From positions 1 to 42,007 of the forward strand of contig NZ_BJZV01000032.1 of the NCBI RefSeq assembly GCF_007992215.1: a stretch of 42,007 bases of DNA. Direction: 5' to 3'. This document shows positions 29,496 through 38,439 of this stretch, piece after piece. The stretch comes from Methylobacterium gnaphalii (lineage in GTDB: Bacteria; Pseudomonadota; Alphaproteobacteria; Rhizobiales; Beijerinckiaceae). Numbering within the stretch: position 1 is the first letter of the stretch; each line of letters starts with the position of its first letter. The translations under genes were made by a program, and so were the position numbers. The notes beneath the pieces are model-generated. The model was not told where the DNA came from. It saw nothing but the letters and a program-made list of their open reading frames with translations, and did not search any database.

Positions 29496-31427
29496 ATGGC
29501 ACTGGTGAAGAGGACGCGGCTAGCATCGCAGGATGAACCTGGGGATGCGGCCGTGGCCAGATCGAACTCCATGCAGGCCGCCTCCACTCCGCCTGGCCGC
29601 TCACGCGAGCGTTCCCGCGCCCGACGGCAGAAGGCAGCGGAACGGCTCGCCGCGGCGACCGAGGAACTCGCCGCAGGCGTGACCCAGGCATCGTCAGCCG
29701 CTGAGGAATTGCGGCGGTCGATGGAACAGATTGCCTCAGGCGCCGAGGAGGCAGCAGGTGCCGCACAGGAGTCCGTTGCCGCCGTTGCCGACATTGTCGG
29801 CCGACTGTCTGAAGCCCGAATGCGGGCGAACGCCTCGCGCCAGTCAACTACTGCCTTCCAGACGCTGTTGGCCGAGACCGGCGTTCAGGTCACCTCGTCG
29901 GTCGCCGCCGTGCAGGCCAACTCTCAACGGCAGTCTGCATCGGTCACCTTGATCGAAGAGCTCGACCGCGCCGCCGCGAGCATCGGAGAGATTACCGGCA
30001 CCGTCGAGCACGTCTCCGATCAAACCAATCTGCTGGCGTTGAACGCCGCCATTGAGGCAGCTCGCGCCGGCGAGCATGGGCGCGGCTTCGCGGTCGTCGC
30101 CGACGAGGTCCGGGCACTCGCTGAAACCTCCGAGGCAAGTGCGGCCGAGGTCAGGACACTGGCCGAGGCGATCCGATCGGAGGTTCGGGGCATCGGTGAG
30201 ATCATCCGTGCTGCGGCTCGGACGGCGGCGGCCGATGCCGAGGTTGGCGGGCGCGTGACAGAACGACTGGAGCAAGCAAGGTCAGAACTTGGCAGGCTGG
30301 CGGAAGGCTCGCAGGCCATTCTTTCCGCCGCGGTCGAGGCCGAGATGGTCATCCAGGAGGCGCAACGCGGCGCGGAGCAGATCGCCGCCGCGGCAGAGGA
30401 GCAGGCCGCCGCGGCAGGACAGGCGCAACAGGCCGTGGCGCAGCAGGTGCAGTCCCTTGAGCAGTCTCAAAGCACAGCGCAGACGCTGGCCGGCCTCGCC
30501 GATGATCTGACGGGCAGCGGATCGGTTCAAGAACGGGCCGAGGAAGTCTCCTCAGCCGCGGAGGAGCTGTCCGCCACAGTCCAGGAGTTGTCCGGGGCGG
30601 CCGCCGAGATCCTCGCCGCCGTCGACCAGATAAACCGCGGAACCGGCATCCAGAGCGCCGCAGCGCAGCAATCCAGCGCCGCGATGGCTCAGGTCGAGCG
30701 TAGCGCCACGGTTTTTACTTCGAACGCCACGATTGCCCGAGAGGGCGTCGCCCGAATTGGTGCGACCCTCAGGGAGGTGCGCTTGGCTGTCGGTTCCCTC
30801 GCCGACGGTGTGGGACTTTCACTCCAAGAAACCCGTGCCTGCCTCGACCGCATCGGCGAACTCGAAGGCAGCAATCGCCGGATCGAGAAGATCGTCAGCT
30901 CCATCGCCATCGTGGCTGTGCAGGTGAACATGCTCGCGGTCAGCGGTGCCATCGAAGCGGCGCGCACGGGCGAGGGTGGGCGCGGTTTCTCCGTCGTATC
31001 GAACGAGATTCGCGCGTTGGCCCGCGACGCGGCGGCCAATGCCGACCGCATTCTCGACACTGTGCGCGACATCCAAGGCGGCGTCGCCGCGGTCCGCCGG
31101 GCGCTGGAGCAGGTCTCCGCTGCGTCAGAAGCCGAGGCACAGCGCAGTCAAGGGTTGCTCGCCACCCTTACGGCGGTGGAGAACGACGTCGCTCGTCTGG
31201 AAGCCGGTAACGCCGACGTGCTGTCAGGTGCGAAAGCCATTGTTAGCGCGGCCCGCGACGCTTTGAAGGGCTCGCAGCAAATCGCTGCCGCCGCGGAGCA
31301 AGCCAACCGTGCGGCCAGCGAAGCCGCAACCGCCGCGCGCCAGCAGTCGCGCGGCGCCGAGGATCTCGCCGCGAGCATCGAAGAGATCGCTGCACTCGCC
31401 GACGAATTGCAGGTCGCGGATGCCTGA
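29496..31427 (+). CDS. Soluble methyl-accepting chemotaxis protein with two signalling tips
   Basis: This 643-residue receptor has no membrane helix, signal peptide or recognisable ligand-binding domain. After a basic, disordered N-terminus the rest is Ala/Glu/Gln-rich coiled coil. Two CheA/CheW-binding hairpin tips are visible. One is near residues 172-210 (SDQTNLLALNAAIEAARAGE, then HGRGFAVVADEVRALAE). The other is near 472-508 (VNMLAVSGAIEAARTGEGGR, then GFSVVSNEIRALAR). An ordinary receptor has one tip. The protein would form a cytoplasmic array core and take input from other proteins. ATG 29496 follows GGGTGA; longer upstream frames look non-coding. Its end overlaps cheW by 8 bases. Confidence 0.9.
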   Translation: MALVKRTRLASQDEPGDAAVARSNSMQAASTPPGRSRERSRARRQKAAERLAAATEELAAGVTQASSAAEELRRSMEQIASGAEEAAGAAQESVAAVADIVGRLSEARMRANASRQSTTAFQTLLAETGVQVTSSVAAVQANSQRQSASVTLIEELDRAAASIGEITGTVEHVSDQTNLLALNAAIEAARAGEHGRGFAVVADEVRALAETSEASAAEVRTLAEAIRSEVRGIGEIIRAAARTAAADAEVGGRVTERLEQARSELGRLAEGSQAILSAAVEAEMVIQEAQRGAEQIAAAAEEQAAAAGQAQQAVAQQVQSLEQSQSTAQTLAGLADDLTGSGSVQERAEEVSSAAEELSATVQELSGAAAEILAAVDQINRGTGIQSAAAQQSSAAMAQVERSATVFTSNATIAREGVARIGATLREVRLAVGSLADGVGLSLQETRACLDRIGELEGSNRRIEKIVSSIAIVAVQVNMLAVSGAIEAARTGEGGRGFSVVSNEIRALARDAAANADRILDTVRDIQGGVAAVRRALEQVSAASEAEAQRSQGLLATLTAVENDVARLEAGNADVLSGAKAIVSAARDALKGSQQIAAAAEQANRAASEAATAARQQSRGAEDLAASIEEIAALADELQVADA

Positions 31428-32895
31428 GGCCGACGGCAAGGGCAACAACCACTACCTCGTCGTAACACTGGGCCCGGACGACTTTGCCCTCGACGCGGGC
31501 CTCGTCCGCGAACTCGTTCGTCCGCCCAGGCTGACGCGCGTGCCCGGCGCACCACCCACATTGGCTGGTCTGGCAAACCTCCGCGGTACGGCCCTGCCAG
31601 TGCTCGACCTACGCCGCATCGTGCGCCCCGATCGAGAGCCGGCGACGGAGCCGACAAGGGTCGTTGTCGCAGAAGCCGGCGAGCCGGTCGGCCTCATGGT
31701 CGACCGCGTCGTGTCGTTCTCCTCCGGCACAGCCTCCGCTGAGCCGGGCGGAGCCAGAGGATTTGGGCAGCACTCCGTTGCAAATGGCTCCGGAAGCGCT
31801 CGCGTGCTTGATCTGCCAACGCTCGTCGCTGCGGCGTTTCCGCGCCGCAGCAAAGTGGCTGATGCAAGCGTCAGATCCGCGCGGGTTGAGGCCGCCGGCG
31901 AGACAGGGGCAGAACGTATTGCACTGGTCTCGTTCATCGCTGCCGGAAGGTCCTACGCGCTACCGCTGGAGCGGGTCGCAGAGGTGCTGGCACTCCCGCC
32001 TGACGTGGTGCCAGTGCCGCGTGCAGGGAACGCGGCCTTAGGCGTCGCCGCGTTGCGCGGCGGGGTACTGCCGCTCTTGAGCCTGCCGGCCCTGCTCGGC
32101 CACGCCGCGCCCCCCACGAGCCCGGACGGACGCGTCGTTGTCGCGCGCCTCAGAGGAGCGGAGATCGGCCTTGTTGTCGACGCTCTAGGTCCAATCCTGC
32201 GCCTCGCACCGGATGCCATCGATCCGGTTCCGTCGGCATTGAGCCGAGGCGGCGCGACGGCCGTCGACGCGATCTGCCGGGTCGACGCAGCCGGTGCGCT
32301 GGTCTCCGTGTTGTCCGCTGACCGCTTGCTCGAAGGAACCACCGTGACTGCTTCGTCCGCACGTTCCACCGACTCCAAGCCCGCGAACGGCCAGACGGAA
32401 TGCGCAACGGAGCAGGTCGTGGTCTTCGACATCGCGGGCGAGAGCTACGGCGTGCCGGTTGGCATGGTTCGGGAAGTGCTGCGCGTACCGGAGACCATGA
32501 CGCGGTTGCCGCGTTCATCGGACCTTATCGTTGGTGCCATCGACGTCCGAGGCACTGTGCTGGCCGTCGTCGACCAGCGGCGCCGGTTCGGCTTGCCGCC
32601 GGGCGAAGCCAACGCGCGGCGTCGTATCGTCGTGCTTGAAGCTGGAGGCGTCACCGCTGGCCTGCTCGTCGACGGCGTCTCGCGCATGTTCGGCATTGAT
32701 GCAGATGCCATCCGACCGGTGCCCGACTTTTCCGGCGATGCCCTAAATGGCGTTGGCAGCGTCGCGACCCTGATCGACGGCAGCCTCCTACCCATCGTGG
32801 ACGCGCCGGCCTTGCTCTTCGGCACGGAGCGGAGCTTGCGCGCGGCCACTAAACGAGCGGCAGGGCGGACAACTGAGACGAATCCCACAGGATGA
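31420..32895 (+). CDS. cheW: Triple-domain CheW scaffold
   Basis: This 491-residue protein is built of three CheW domains. The first spans about residues 8-140 (HYLVVTLGPDDFALDAGLVR). The second spans about 165-305 (RIALVSFIAAGRSYALPLER). The third spans about 330-475 (EQVVVFDIAGESYGVPVGMV). Each contains the RGxxLPVLDL-type strand (RGTALPVLDL, RGGVLPLLSL, RGTVLAVVDQ). Standard CheW has one domain and bridges receptor to CheA. Three may match the two-tip receptor or cross-link the array. The first domain has a long inserted loop around residues 100-125. Start and stop overlap both neighbours. Confidence 0.92.
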   Translation: MPEADGKGNNHYLVVTLGPDDFALDAGLVRELVRPPRLTRVPGAPPTLAGLANLRGTALPVLDLRRIVRPDREPATEPTRVVVAEAGEPVGLMVDRVVSFSSGTASAEPGGARGFGQHSVANGSGSARVLDLPTLVAAAFPRRSKVADASVRSARVEAAGETGAERIALVSFIAAGRSYALPLERVAEVLALPPDVVPVPRAGNAALGVAALRGGVLPLLSLPALLGHAAPPTSPDGRVVVARLRGAEIGLVVDALGPILRLAPDAIDPVPSALSRGGATAVDAICRVDAAGALVSVLSADRLLEGTTVTASSARSTDSKPANGQTECATEQVVVFDIAGESYGVPVGMVREVLRVPETMTRLPRSSDLIVGAIDVRGTVLAVVDQRRRFGLPPGEANARRRIVVLEAGGVTAGLLVDGVSRMFGIDADAIRPVPDFSGDALNGVGSVATLIDGSLLPIVDAPALLFGTERSLRAATKRAAGRTTETNPTG

Positions 32896-33998
32896 TCCGC
32901 CTCTTGGTCGTCGATGACTCCGCGCTGATGCGCAAGCTCCTCGGGGGCGTGTTTGCGCAGGAACGGGACGTCGAGGTCGCTTTCGCCCGCGACGGCGACG
33001 AGGCGCTGGTCGAGCACCTCCGCTTCCGCCCGGACGTGATCACCCTCGACGTCAACATGCCGGGCCTCAGCGGCCTCGACTGCTTGGACCGCATTATGCT
33101 GGACCGGCCCACGCCGGTGGTCATGGTGTCGTCCCTGACTGCGAATGGTGCGGAGGTCACTCTCGATGCGATTGAGCGCGGAGCAGTGGACTTCGTTACC
33201 AAGCCCGGTGGTGCGGTCTCGCTTGAGATGGACCGCCTCGGCCCACTGATCGTGCAGAAGGTGCGTGCGGCTGCTCGTGCCCGCTTGCGTCCGACCCTGC
33301 GGCTCGCCGAGCGAATCCGTGCCAGAACGGTGAGCGCGGGTGGCAACCTGCCTCAACGGCCGCGGATGCCGGTACGTACGGCGTCGCCCGAACCGCTATC
33401 CCGCAATCCGCCCAAGTTGGGGCCGGCCGAAGGCATCGTGCTGGTTGGGACGTCGACGGGAGGTCCGCCAGCGCTCGACGCCTTGCTGTCACGATTGCCT
33501 CCCGAATTCCCCTGGCCTGTCGTGGTCGCACAGCACATGCCCAGTAGCTTCACCGGTCCTCTCGCGCGCCGGCTCGACGGCCTGTGCGCCCTGAAGGTGC
33601 AGGAAGCCTCGCGACCGATGCCGCTGTCACCTGGCAACGTCTACATCGGAAGGGGGGACGCGGACGTGACGGTCGCGCGCCGCCCGTCCGGGCTGGTGGT
33701 GCAGCCAGTGCCGGCCCACATTGACTATCCCTGGCATCCGAGCGTCGACCGCCTCGTCGCTAGTGCCCTGGACCTGTTCGAGCCCGTGCGACTCGTCGGG
33801 GTTCTCATGACGGGCATGGGCCGCGACGGCGCGACGGCGATGGCCGGGATGCGGGCGCGAGGTGGCCGCACCATCGCCGAGAGCGAGGAGACGGCGGTGG
33901 TTTGGGGCATGCCGGGCGAGCTCGTCAGGACCGGCGGCGCTACCGTTGTCGCTCCGCTCGAAGGCATCGCCGACGCACTCCTCCAAATGGTGAACTGA
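32892..33998 (+). CDS. cheB: Chemotaxis response regulator and methylesterase CheB
   Basis: This 368-residue protein removes methyl groups from receptor glutamates when phosphorylated by CheA. The N-terminal receiver has D8-D9 and the phospho-acceptor D53 (TLDVNMPG). The C-terminal esterase has the catalytic serine in GTSTGGPPAL (near residue 188), the histidine in AQHMPSSFTGPLARRL and the aspartate in MTGMGRDGATAM. All catalytic residues are present, so adaptation should work. It overlaps cheW by 4 bases, and its stop overlaps the HEAT-repeat gene. Confidence 0.96.
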   Translation: MIRLLVVDDSALMRKLLGGVFAQERDVEVAFARDGDEALVEHLRFRPDVITLDVNMPGLSGLDCLDRIMLDRPTPVVMVSSLTANGAEVTLDAIERGAVDFVTKPGGAVSLEMDRLGPLIVQKVRAAARARLRPTLRLAERIRARTVSAGGNLPQRPRMPVRTASPEPLSRNPPKLGPAEGIVLVGTSTGGPPALDALLSRLPPEFPWPVVVAQHMPSSFTGPLARRLDGLCALKVQEASRPMPLSPGNVYIGRGDADVTVARRPSGLVVQPVPAHIDYPWHPSVDRLVASALDLFEPVRLVGVLMTGMGRDGATAMAGMRARGGRTIAESEETAVVWGMPGELVRTGGATVVAPLEGIADALLQMVN

Positions 33999-34546
33999 TG
34001 CCGCTTGTCCGCCGCGATCCGCATCGCCCCGCCGAAACCACGACAGGTTCAGAGCCTGACAAAGTCGAGGCGGCGCACGACCTCGGCTTGGCCCTCGGAG
34101 CGGAGAAGGACCTCCGGCGCCGTGAGGCCCTTCTCGCGAAGCTCTTGTCCCTCTCCGACGTTTCCGCCGCCAGCGAGTTGGCCCAGCATCTACGCTCCGA
34201 GGACGCGGGGCTGCGCACCGCATGCATCGAGACGCTTCAGGCGATGCCTGCTGCGGCAGCCTTCGTGCTGCCGAACCTGCTGTCCGACTCGGACTCGGAC
34301 GTGCGGCTGCTCGCGACCGAGATCGTGCGGGCGCAACCGACCGAGATAGCAAATCGGCTGCTGGCAGCCCTGCTCGGCGGCGAGACCCATCCGAACGTCT
34401 GCGCCGCGGCAGTGGAAGTGCTGGCAGAGGTCGGAACGGCAGATGCGATACCGGCGCTGCGAGCGGTCCGGGCCCGGTTCGCCTCGGAGGCGTTCCTGCC
34501 CCTAGCCATCGATACCGTCCTCACGCGTCTTGCTTTGGGGCGCTGA
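33998..34546 (+). CDS. HEAT-repeat protein of the chemosensory operon
   Basis: This 182-residue soluble protein has repeated paired helices of the HEAT/PBS-lyase type: LRTACIETLQAMPAAAAFVL, then VRLLATEIVRAQPTEIANRL, then VCAAAVEVLAEVGTADAIPA. Such repeats bind other proteins. The start overlaps the cheB stop (TGATG), and the stop is 4 bases before the cheR start, so it is an integral member of the operon. A scaffold or adaptor role for CheB/CheR or the receptor is inferred. It has no cysteine or histidine cluster suggesting enzymatic activity. Confidence 0.82.
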   Translation: MPLVRRDPHRPAETTTGSEPDKVEAAHDLGLALGAEKDLRRREALLAKLLSLSDVSAASELAQHLRSEDAGLRTACIETLQAMPAAAAFVLPNLLSDSDSDVRLLATEIVRAQPTEIANRLLAALLGGETHPNVCAAAVEVLAEVGTADAIPALRAVRARFASEAFLPLAIDTVLTRLALGR

Positions 34547-34550
34547 CTGC

Positions 34551-35414
34551 GTGTCCGAACCTCCGTCACCCGTGACCGACGCCGACTTCGCGCGCTTCTG
34601 CGAATTCCTGTACCGCCGCACCGGCATGCTGTTCACACCGGCTAAGCGCTATTTCGTCGACCGGCGCCTCGCCGAGCGCATGAAGGCCACGTTGTCCCGC
34701 TCGTTCGGGGTCTACCTCGCCCTCCTGCGCTCCGATGCGGACGGTGAGGTCGAGAAGCTCATCAACGCTTTCACCATCAACGAGACCTACTTCTATCGCG
34801 AGGACCACCAGCTCCGCTGCCTGACATCCTCGCTGTTGCCCGAGCTCGTCGGTCGCAAGCCCCCAGGGTCGACGGTGCGGATATGGTCAATGCCATGCTC
34901 AACGGGCGAGGAGCCGTATTCGGTGGCGATATGGCTCCTGGAGACCTGGCCGGAGGTCGACCGCTACGATGTCGAGATCGTCGGCTCGGACATCGACACC
35001 AGGGCACTCGCCGCCGCCGAGGAGGGTCACTACGGGGAACGGGCACTGATGCGCCTCAGCCCCGAGCTCGTCGCGCGCTACTTCGTGCGCGAGGAAACGC
35101 GCCTCGGCCCTTCCTGGCGCATCCTCGCGGAGCTGCGCGACTCGGTTCGTTTCACGCCCTGCAACCTGACCGACACCGCAGAGATGGCGGTGCATGGCCT
35201 CTTCGATGTCGTGTTCTGCCGTAACGTGCTGATCTACTTCGACGACGCGTCCCGGCGGCTCGCAGCGGACAACATCTACGATGTCCTCGTTCCGGGCGGC
35301 TTCGTGTGCCTCGGCCACACGGAGAGCATGAGCCGGATTTCCCCGCTGTTCAGGGTCTGCCGCTACGACGACGCCATTGTCTACCGGCGGCCGCGCGAGG
35401 GCGAGCATGTCTGA
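34551..35414 (+). CDS. cheR: Chemotaxis protein methyltransferase CheR
   Basis: This 287-residue enzyme uses S-adenosylmethionine to methylate receptor glutamates. The N-terminal helical domain carries NETYFYREDHQL. The Rossmann-type methyltransferase domain has RIWSMPCSTGEEPYSVAIWL, VEIVGSDIDTRALAAA and FDVVFCRNVLIYFDDASRR. The start is GTG 34551, just after the HEAT-repeat stop. No C-terminal TPR extension is present. Its presence with CheB argues that the double-tip receptor is reversibly methylated. Confidence 0.96.
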   Translation: MSEPPSPVTDADFARFCEFLYRRTGMLFTPAKRYFVDRRLAERMKATLSRSFGVYLALLRSDADGEVEKLINAFTINETYFYREDHQLRCLTSSLLPELVGRKPPGSTVRIWSMPCSTGEEPYSVAIWLLETWPEVDRYDVEIVGSDIDTRALAAAEEGHYGERALMRLSPELVARYFVREETRLGPSWRILAELRDSVRFTPCNLTDTAEMAVHGLFDVVFCRNVLIYFDDASRRLAADNIYDVLVPGGFVCLGHTESMSRISPLFRVCRYDDAIVYRRPREGEHV

Positions 35415-35811
35415 GACCGCATCCGAGCCCGTCGACGCGCCGCGGGTCCTCGTCATCGACGATGCGAGCCTGGTTCGGATGTACTATCGCAGCGCCTTGG
35501 AGCGGGCGGGTTTCGTCGTGGATGAGGCGCTTAACGGGATTGAGGGGCTGGAGCGGGTACTGACGACGACCTACGACCTGCTCGTCGTGGACGTGAACAT
35601 GCCGAAGATGGACGGCTTCAGCTTCCTGCACACCCTGCGTGGCCGCGAGCCAATGGTCCGCTCGATACCCGTCCTGATGACCAGCACCGAGGCCGGTGAC
35701 GGTGACCGGGAGGCCGCTCGAGCCGTAGGCGCGAACTTCTACTTGGTAAAGCCTCTCCCCGAGGGCGTGCTGGTCGCGTATGCCAGGGCGCTGGCGGGAC
35801 GGCGTCCGTGA
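35407..35811 (+). CDS. CheY-like single-domain response regulator (first)
   Basis: This 134-residue receiver domain has the acidic pair in VIDDASLV, the phospho-acceptor D62 (VVDVNMPKMDG), the switch threonine/serine in LMTSTEAGDG and the lysine in YLVKPLP. It has no output domain. An N-terminal extension of about 10 residues precedes the fold. It overlaps cheR by 8 bases and cheA by 4 bases. It is probably the direct phosphorylation target of CheA. Whether it binds a flagellar switch cannot be read from the sequence. Confidence 0.93.
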   Translation: MSETASEPVDAPRVLVIDDASLVRMYYRSALERAGFVVDEALNGIEGLERVLTTTYDLLVVDVNMPKMDGFSFLHTLRGREPMVRSIPVLMTSTEAGDGDREAARAVGANFYLVKPLPEGVLVAYARALAGRRP

Positions 35812-38075
35812 AAGAGCTTCTCGAACAGTTCCTCATCGAGACGCGCGAGCTCGTCCAGTCCGCAGCAGAGGACCTGCTCGCCCTGGAGGCGTCACCGGGC
35901 GACGTGGAGGCAGTGAACCGCGTGTTCCGCGCCTTCCACACGCTCAAGGGCTCAGTCGGGCTGTTCGATTACCCGCCCTGGTTCGCGCTCCTGCATGCCG
36001 CGGAGGACGGCCTCTCCGCGGCACGGACCGGAACGGTCCCGGCCGACGCGAACCTGATCGACGTATCCCTTGAGACCCTCGACGCCACCGCGCGGTGGGC
36101 CGATTCGATCGAGAAGACGGGCCAGTTGCCGGGGGGCGCCACCGCCGAGGCCGGCGCCCTGGCGGAACGATACCGTCATCTCCTGACACCCGGACCAAAG
36201 GCGCGGGGCGCGGATGCGGCAGTCCTACCCGGATGGGCGCTCCAACTCGTCGATGCCTCCGCCGACTTCGGCGGGAAGCCATCGACTGCGGTACGCTATC
36301 GCCCCCGGGATGACTGTTTCTTCACCGGGGACGACCCGCTCGGGCTGGTTCGTAAGGTGCCAGGACTCCTGGCCGTCTCGGTCGCACCGGCCGCTCCTTG
36401 GCGGTCGGGCGAGGAGTTCGACGCCTTCGCGTGCAACCTCGACATCACGCTGCTGACGGCCGCTCCACGCGAAGAGGCGGAGGCGGTCTTTCGGCTCGTC
36501 GGCGACCAAGTCACAGTCGTGGACATGCCAGGTGGCACGCGGGCCGCCATGGCAGAGCCGGCTGTGACGCCCGCCTCGGGTGCCGTCGCCGCCGCGATCC
36601 TCGCGGAACAGGTTCGGGTCCTGGCCGCCATGAATGGCTCCGACACGGATGCAGGCCGCCTGGAAGCCTCCGCGAGGGCGGCAGCGAACGCGCTTCTCTC
36701 GGTCGGACAAGACGGCGACGCCAGGCGCTGTGAGCGGATGCTCGGGCGGGGTTCCGATGCCCTTCGAGAAGTCATTGAAAGTGTCCTTGCCGGTGGCCCG
36801 ATGGGGCCTTCGCCGACGGAGGCGAGCGAGCCGACGGAACAATCGCAGCCACTCGGTGGGGACGCGGTCCGCACGCTGCGGGTCGACGCTGCCCGACTGG
36901 ACGCCCTGCTTGCCCTCATCGGGGAGCTCGTCATCGCGCGCAATGCTTTTGGCCATCTCACCACCAGGGCCGAGGCGGGCGAAAGCGCGGGCACGCTGAT
37001 CCGCGCGATTCGCGAGGCCGACACAAATATCGGCCGACTCTCGATCACCTTGCACCGAAGTGTGATGTCGCTCCGGCTCACGCCACTGTCGCAGGTGTTC
37101 CGCCGCTTCGCGCGCCTCGTTCGCGAGGCCGCGCGCGCTCTCGGCAAGAACGTCGTCCTCCACATCGAGGGTGAGGATACAGAGGCCGATAGGGGCATCG
37201 TCGAAAGCCTGTTCGAACCGCTCCTGCACGTCGTGCGAAACGCCCTCGACCACGGACTGGAGGACGCGGCGACGCGGCGACGCGGCGGCAAGCCCGAAGC
37301 CGGGCACATTCGCATCGAGGCCTCGCAGGACGGTGACAGCGTCGTCGTGACGGTCTCAGACGACGGACGCGGCATCGACCCGGCCTTCCTTCGCCGCCGA
37401 GCGGTCGAGCGCGGCCTCCGCTCGACCGAGGCCGTCGCGGCGATGGACGACGACGCGGTCACCGACCTGATCTTCGCACCGGGCTTCTCGACGGCGGAGG
37501 TCATCGGCGCCCTGTCAGGCCGTGGCGTCGGTATGGATGCAGTTCGTGCGGCGGCGGAACGCATGGGCGGCCGCGTCTCGGTCGAGAGCCGGATAGGTCG
37601 CGGCACCGTGGTGCGCCTGCACCTGCCCCGAACCATCGCGCTCACTCGGGTCATGGTGGTCAGGGCGAGTGGGGAATCTTACGGCGTCGCGATGGATGCC
37701 ATCGTCGAAGTCGTACGCAAGCCCCGGGCGGGCATCCATGCCGTCGCTGGCGGGAACGCGACGGTGCTGCGTGACCAGACGGTTCCGGTCGTCAGGCTTG
37801 TTGACCTGCTCGGTCACGAGGGCGTTTCCCTTGCGACCCAGGAGGCGTTGCTGCTGATCGTCCGGGCCGCTGAGGGAACCATCGCCCTGGAGGTTGACCG
37901 CTTCGAGGAACGCATCGACGCCATTATCCGTCCACCCTCCGGCCTCGTGAGGTCTGTGCTTGGTGTCGCGGGTACGACCCTGCTCGGGGACGGTCGCGTG
38001 CTGCTCGTTCTCGATCCTGCCTCCATTCTCGCGAGCGCGCCGTCAGTCGGACGACAGACCTGGGAGGGAAGGTGA
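35808..38075 (+). CDS. cheA: Chemotaxis histidine kinase CheA
   Basis: This 755-residue kinase has one HPt domain with phosphorylatable H44 (FRAFHTLKGS). A poorly conserved middle region spans about residues 110-340. The dimerisation and ATPase domains include LIGELVIARNAFGHL, SLRLTPLSQVFRRFARLVRE, HVVRNALDHGLEDA near 474, DDGRGIDPAF and GRGVGMDAVR. A C-terminal CheW-like P5 domain begins near 620. The GTG start overlaps cheY by 4 bases. It receives the receptor signal and phosphorylates CheY and CheB. All catalytic motifs appear intact. Confidence 0.96.
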   Translation: MKELLEQFLIETRELVQSAAEDLLALEASPGDVEAVNRVFRAFHTLKGSVGLFDYPPWFALLHAAEDGLSAARTGTVPADANLIDVSLETLDATARWADSIEKTGQLPGGATAEAGALAERYRHLLTPGPKARGADAAVLPGWALQLVDASADFGGKPSTAVRYRPRDDCFFTGDDPLGLVRKVPGLLAVSVAPAAPWRSGEEFDAFACNLDITLLTAAPREEAEAVFRLVGDQVTVVDMPGGTRAAMAEPAVTPASGAVAAAILAEQVRVLAAMNGSDTDAGRLEASARAAANALLSVGQDGDARRCERMLGRGSDALREVIESVLAGGPMGPSPTEASEPTEQSQPLGGDAVRTLRVDAARLDALLALIGELVIARNAFGHLTTRAEAGESAGTLIRAIREADTNIGRLSITLHRSVMSLRLTPLSQVFRRFARLVREAARALGKNVVLHIEGEDTEADRGIVESLFEPLLHVVRNALDHGLEDAATRRRGGKPEAGHIRIEASQDGDSVVVTVSDDGRGIDPAFLRRRAVERGLRSTEAVAAMDDDAVTDLIFAPGFSTAEVIGALSGRGVGMDAVRAAAERMGGRVSVESRIGRGTVVRLHLPRTIALTRVMVVRASGESYGVAMDAIVEVVRKPRAGIHAVAGGNATVLRDQTVPVVRLVDLLGHEGVSLATQEALLLIVRAAEGTIALEVDRFEERIDAIIRPPSGLVRSVLGVAGTTLLGDGRVLLVLDPASILASAPSVGRQTWEGR

Positions 38076-38326
38076 TGGCCGTCGTTCGCCAAACCGATGC
38101 GGAGCCAGGGGCGCCGATCCGCCTGGAAGGGGTCTGTCCGGTAGAGGATGCAGAGACCCTCGCCGCACTGATCCTCGACGATCCGAACGCGCCGGTGAAC
38201 TGGACCGCCTGCACACGCATGCACACCGCAGTGTACCAAGTCCTGCTTCGGATGCGGCCTACGGTCTTGGGTCCCTGTGGCGACCCGTTCGTTGACGCTT
38301 GGCTGACTCCGCTCGGGCCAGAATAA
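38075..38326 (+). CDS. Small STAS-like protein after CheA
   Basis: This 83-residue protein has no membrane segment. The core NWTACTRMHTAVYQVLLRMRP resembles the helix of STAS-like domains, in which a Ser/Thr-containing loop precedes a helix (compare the pattern D-S/T-A-x-LQ-LL). No definite family can be named. The ATG overlaps the cheA stop (TGATG) and GGGAGGGAAGG lies upstream, so translation should be strong. A role as a small binding partner or phospho-switch in the chemosensory complex is inferred. Confidence 0.65.
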   Translation: MAVVRQTDAEPGAPIRLEGVCPVEDAETLAALILDDPNAPVNWTACTRMHTAVYQVLLRMRPTVLGPCGDPFVDAWLTPLGPE

Positions 38327-38439
38327 CTCAATCTCTTAGATGCCAGAGGCTATGCCCTGGAGCGGCACCGTCGCATAAAGGCGCTCATCGTCTCGCATCC
38401 GGCCCGTCGCGTGCAGCAATCCAAACAGAATCGCCCTTC

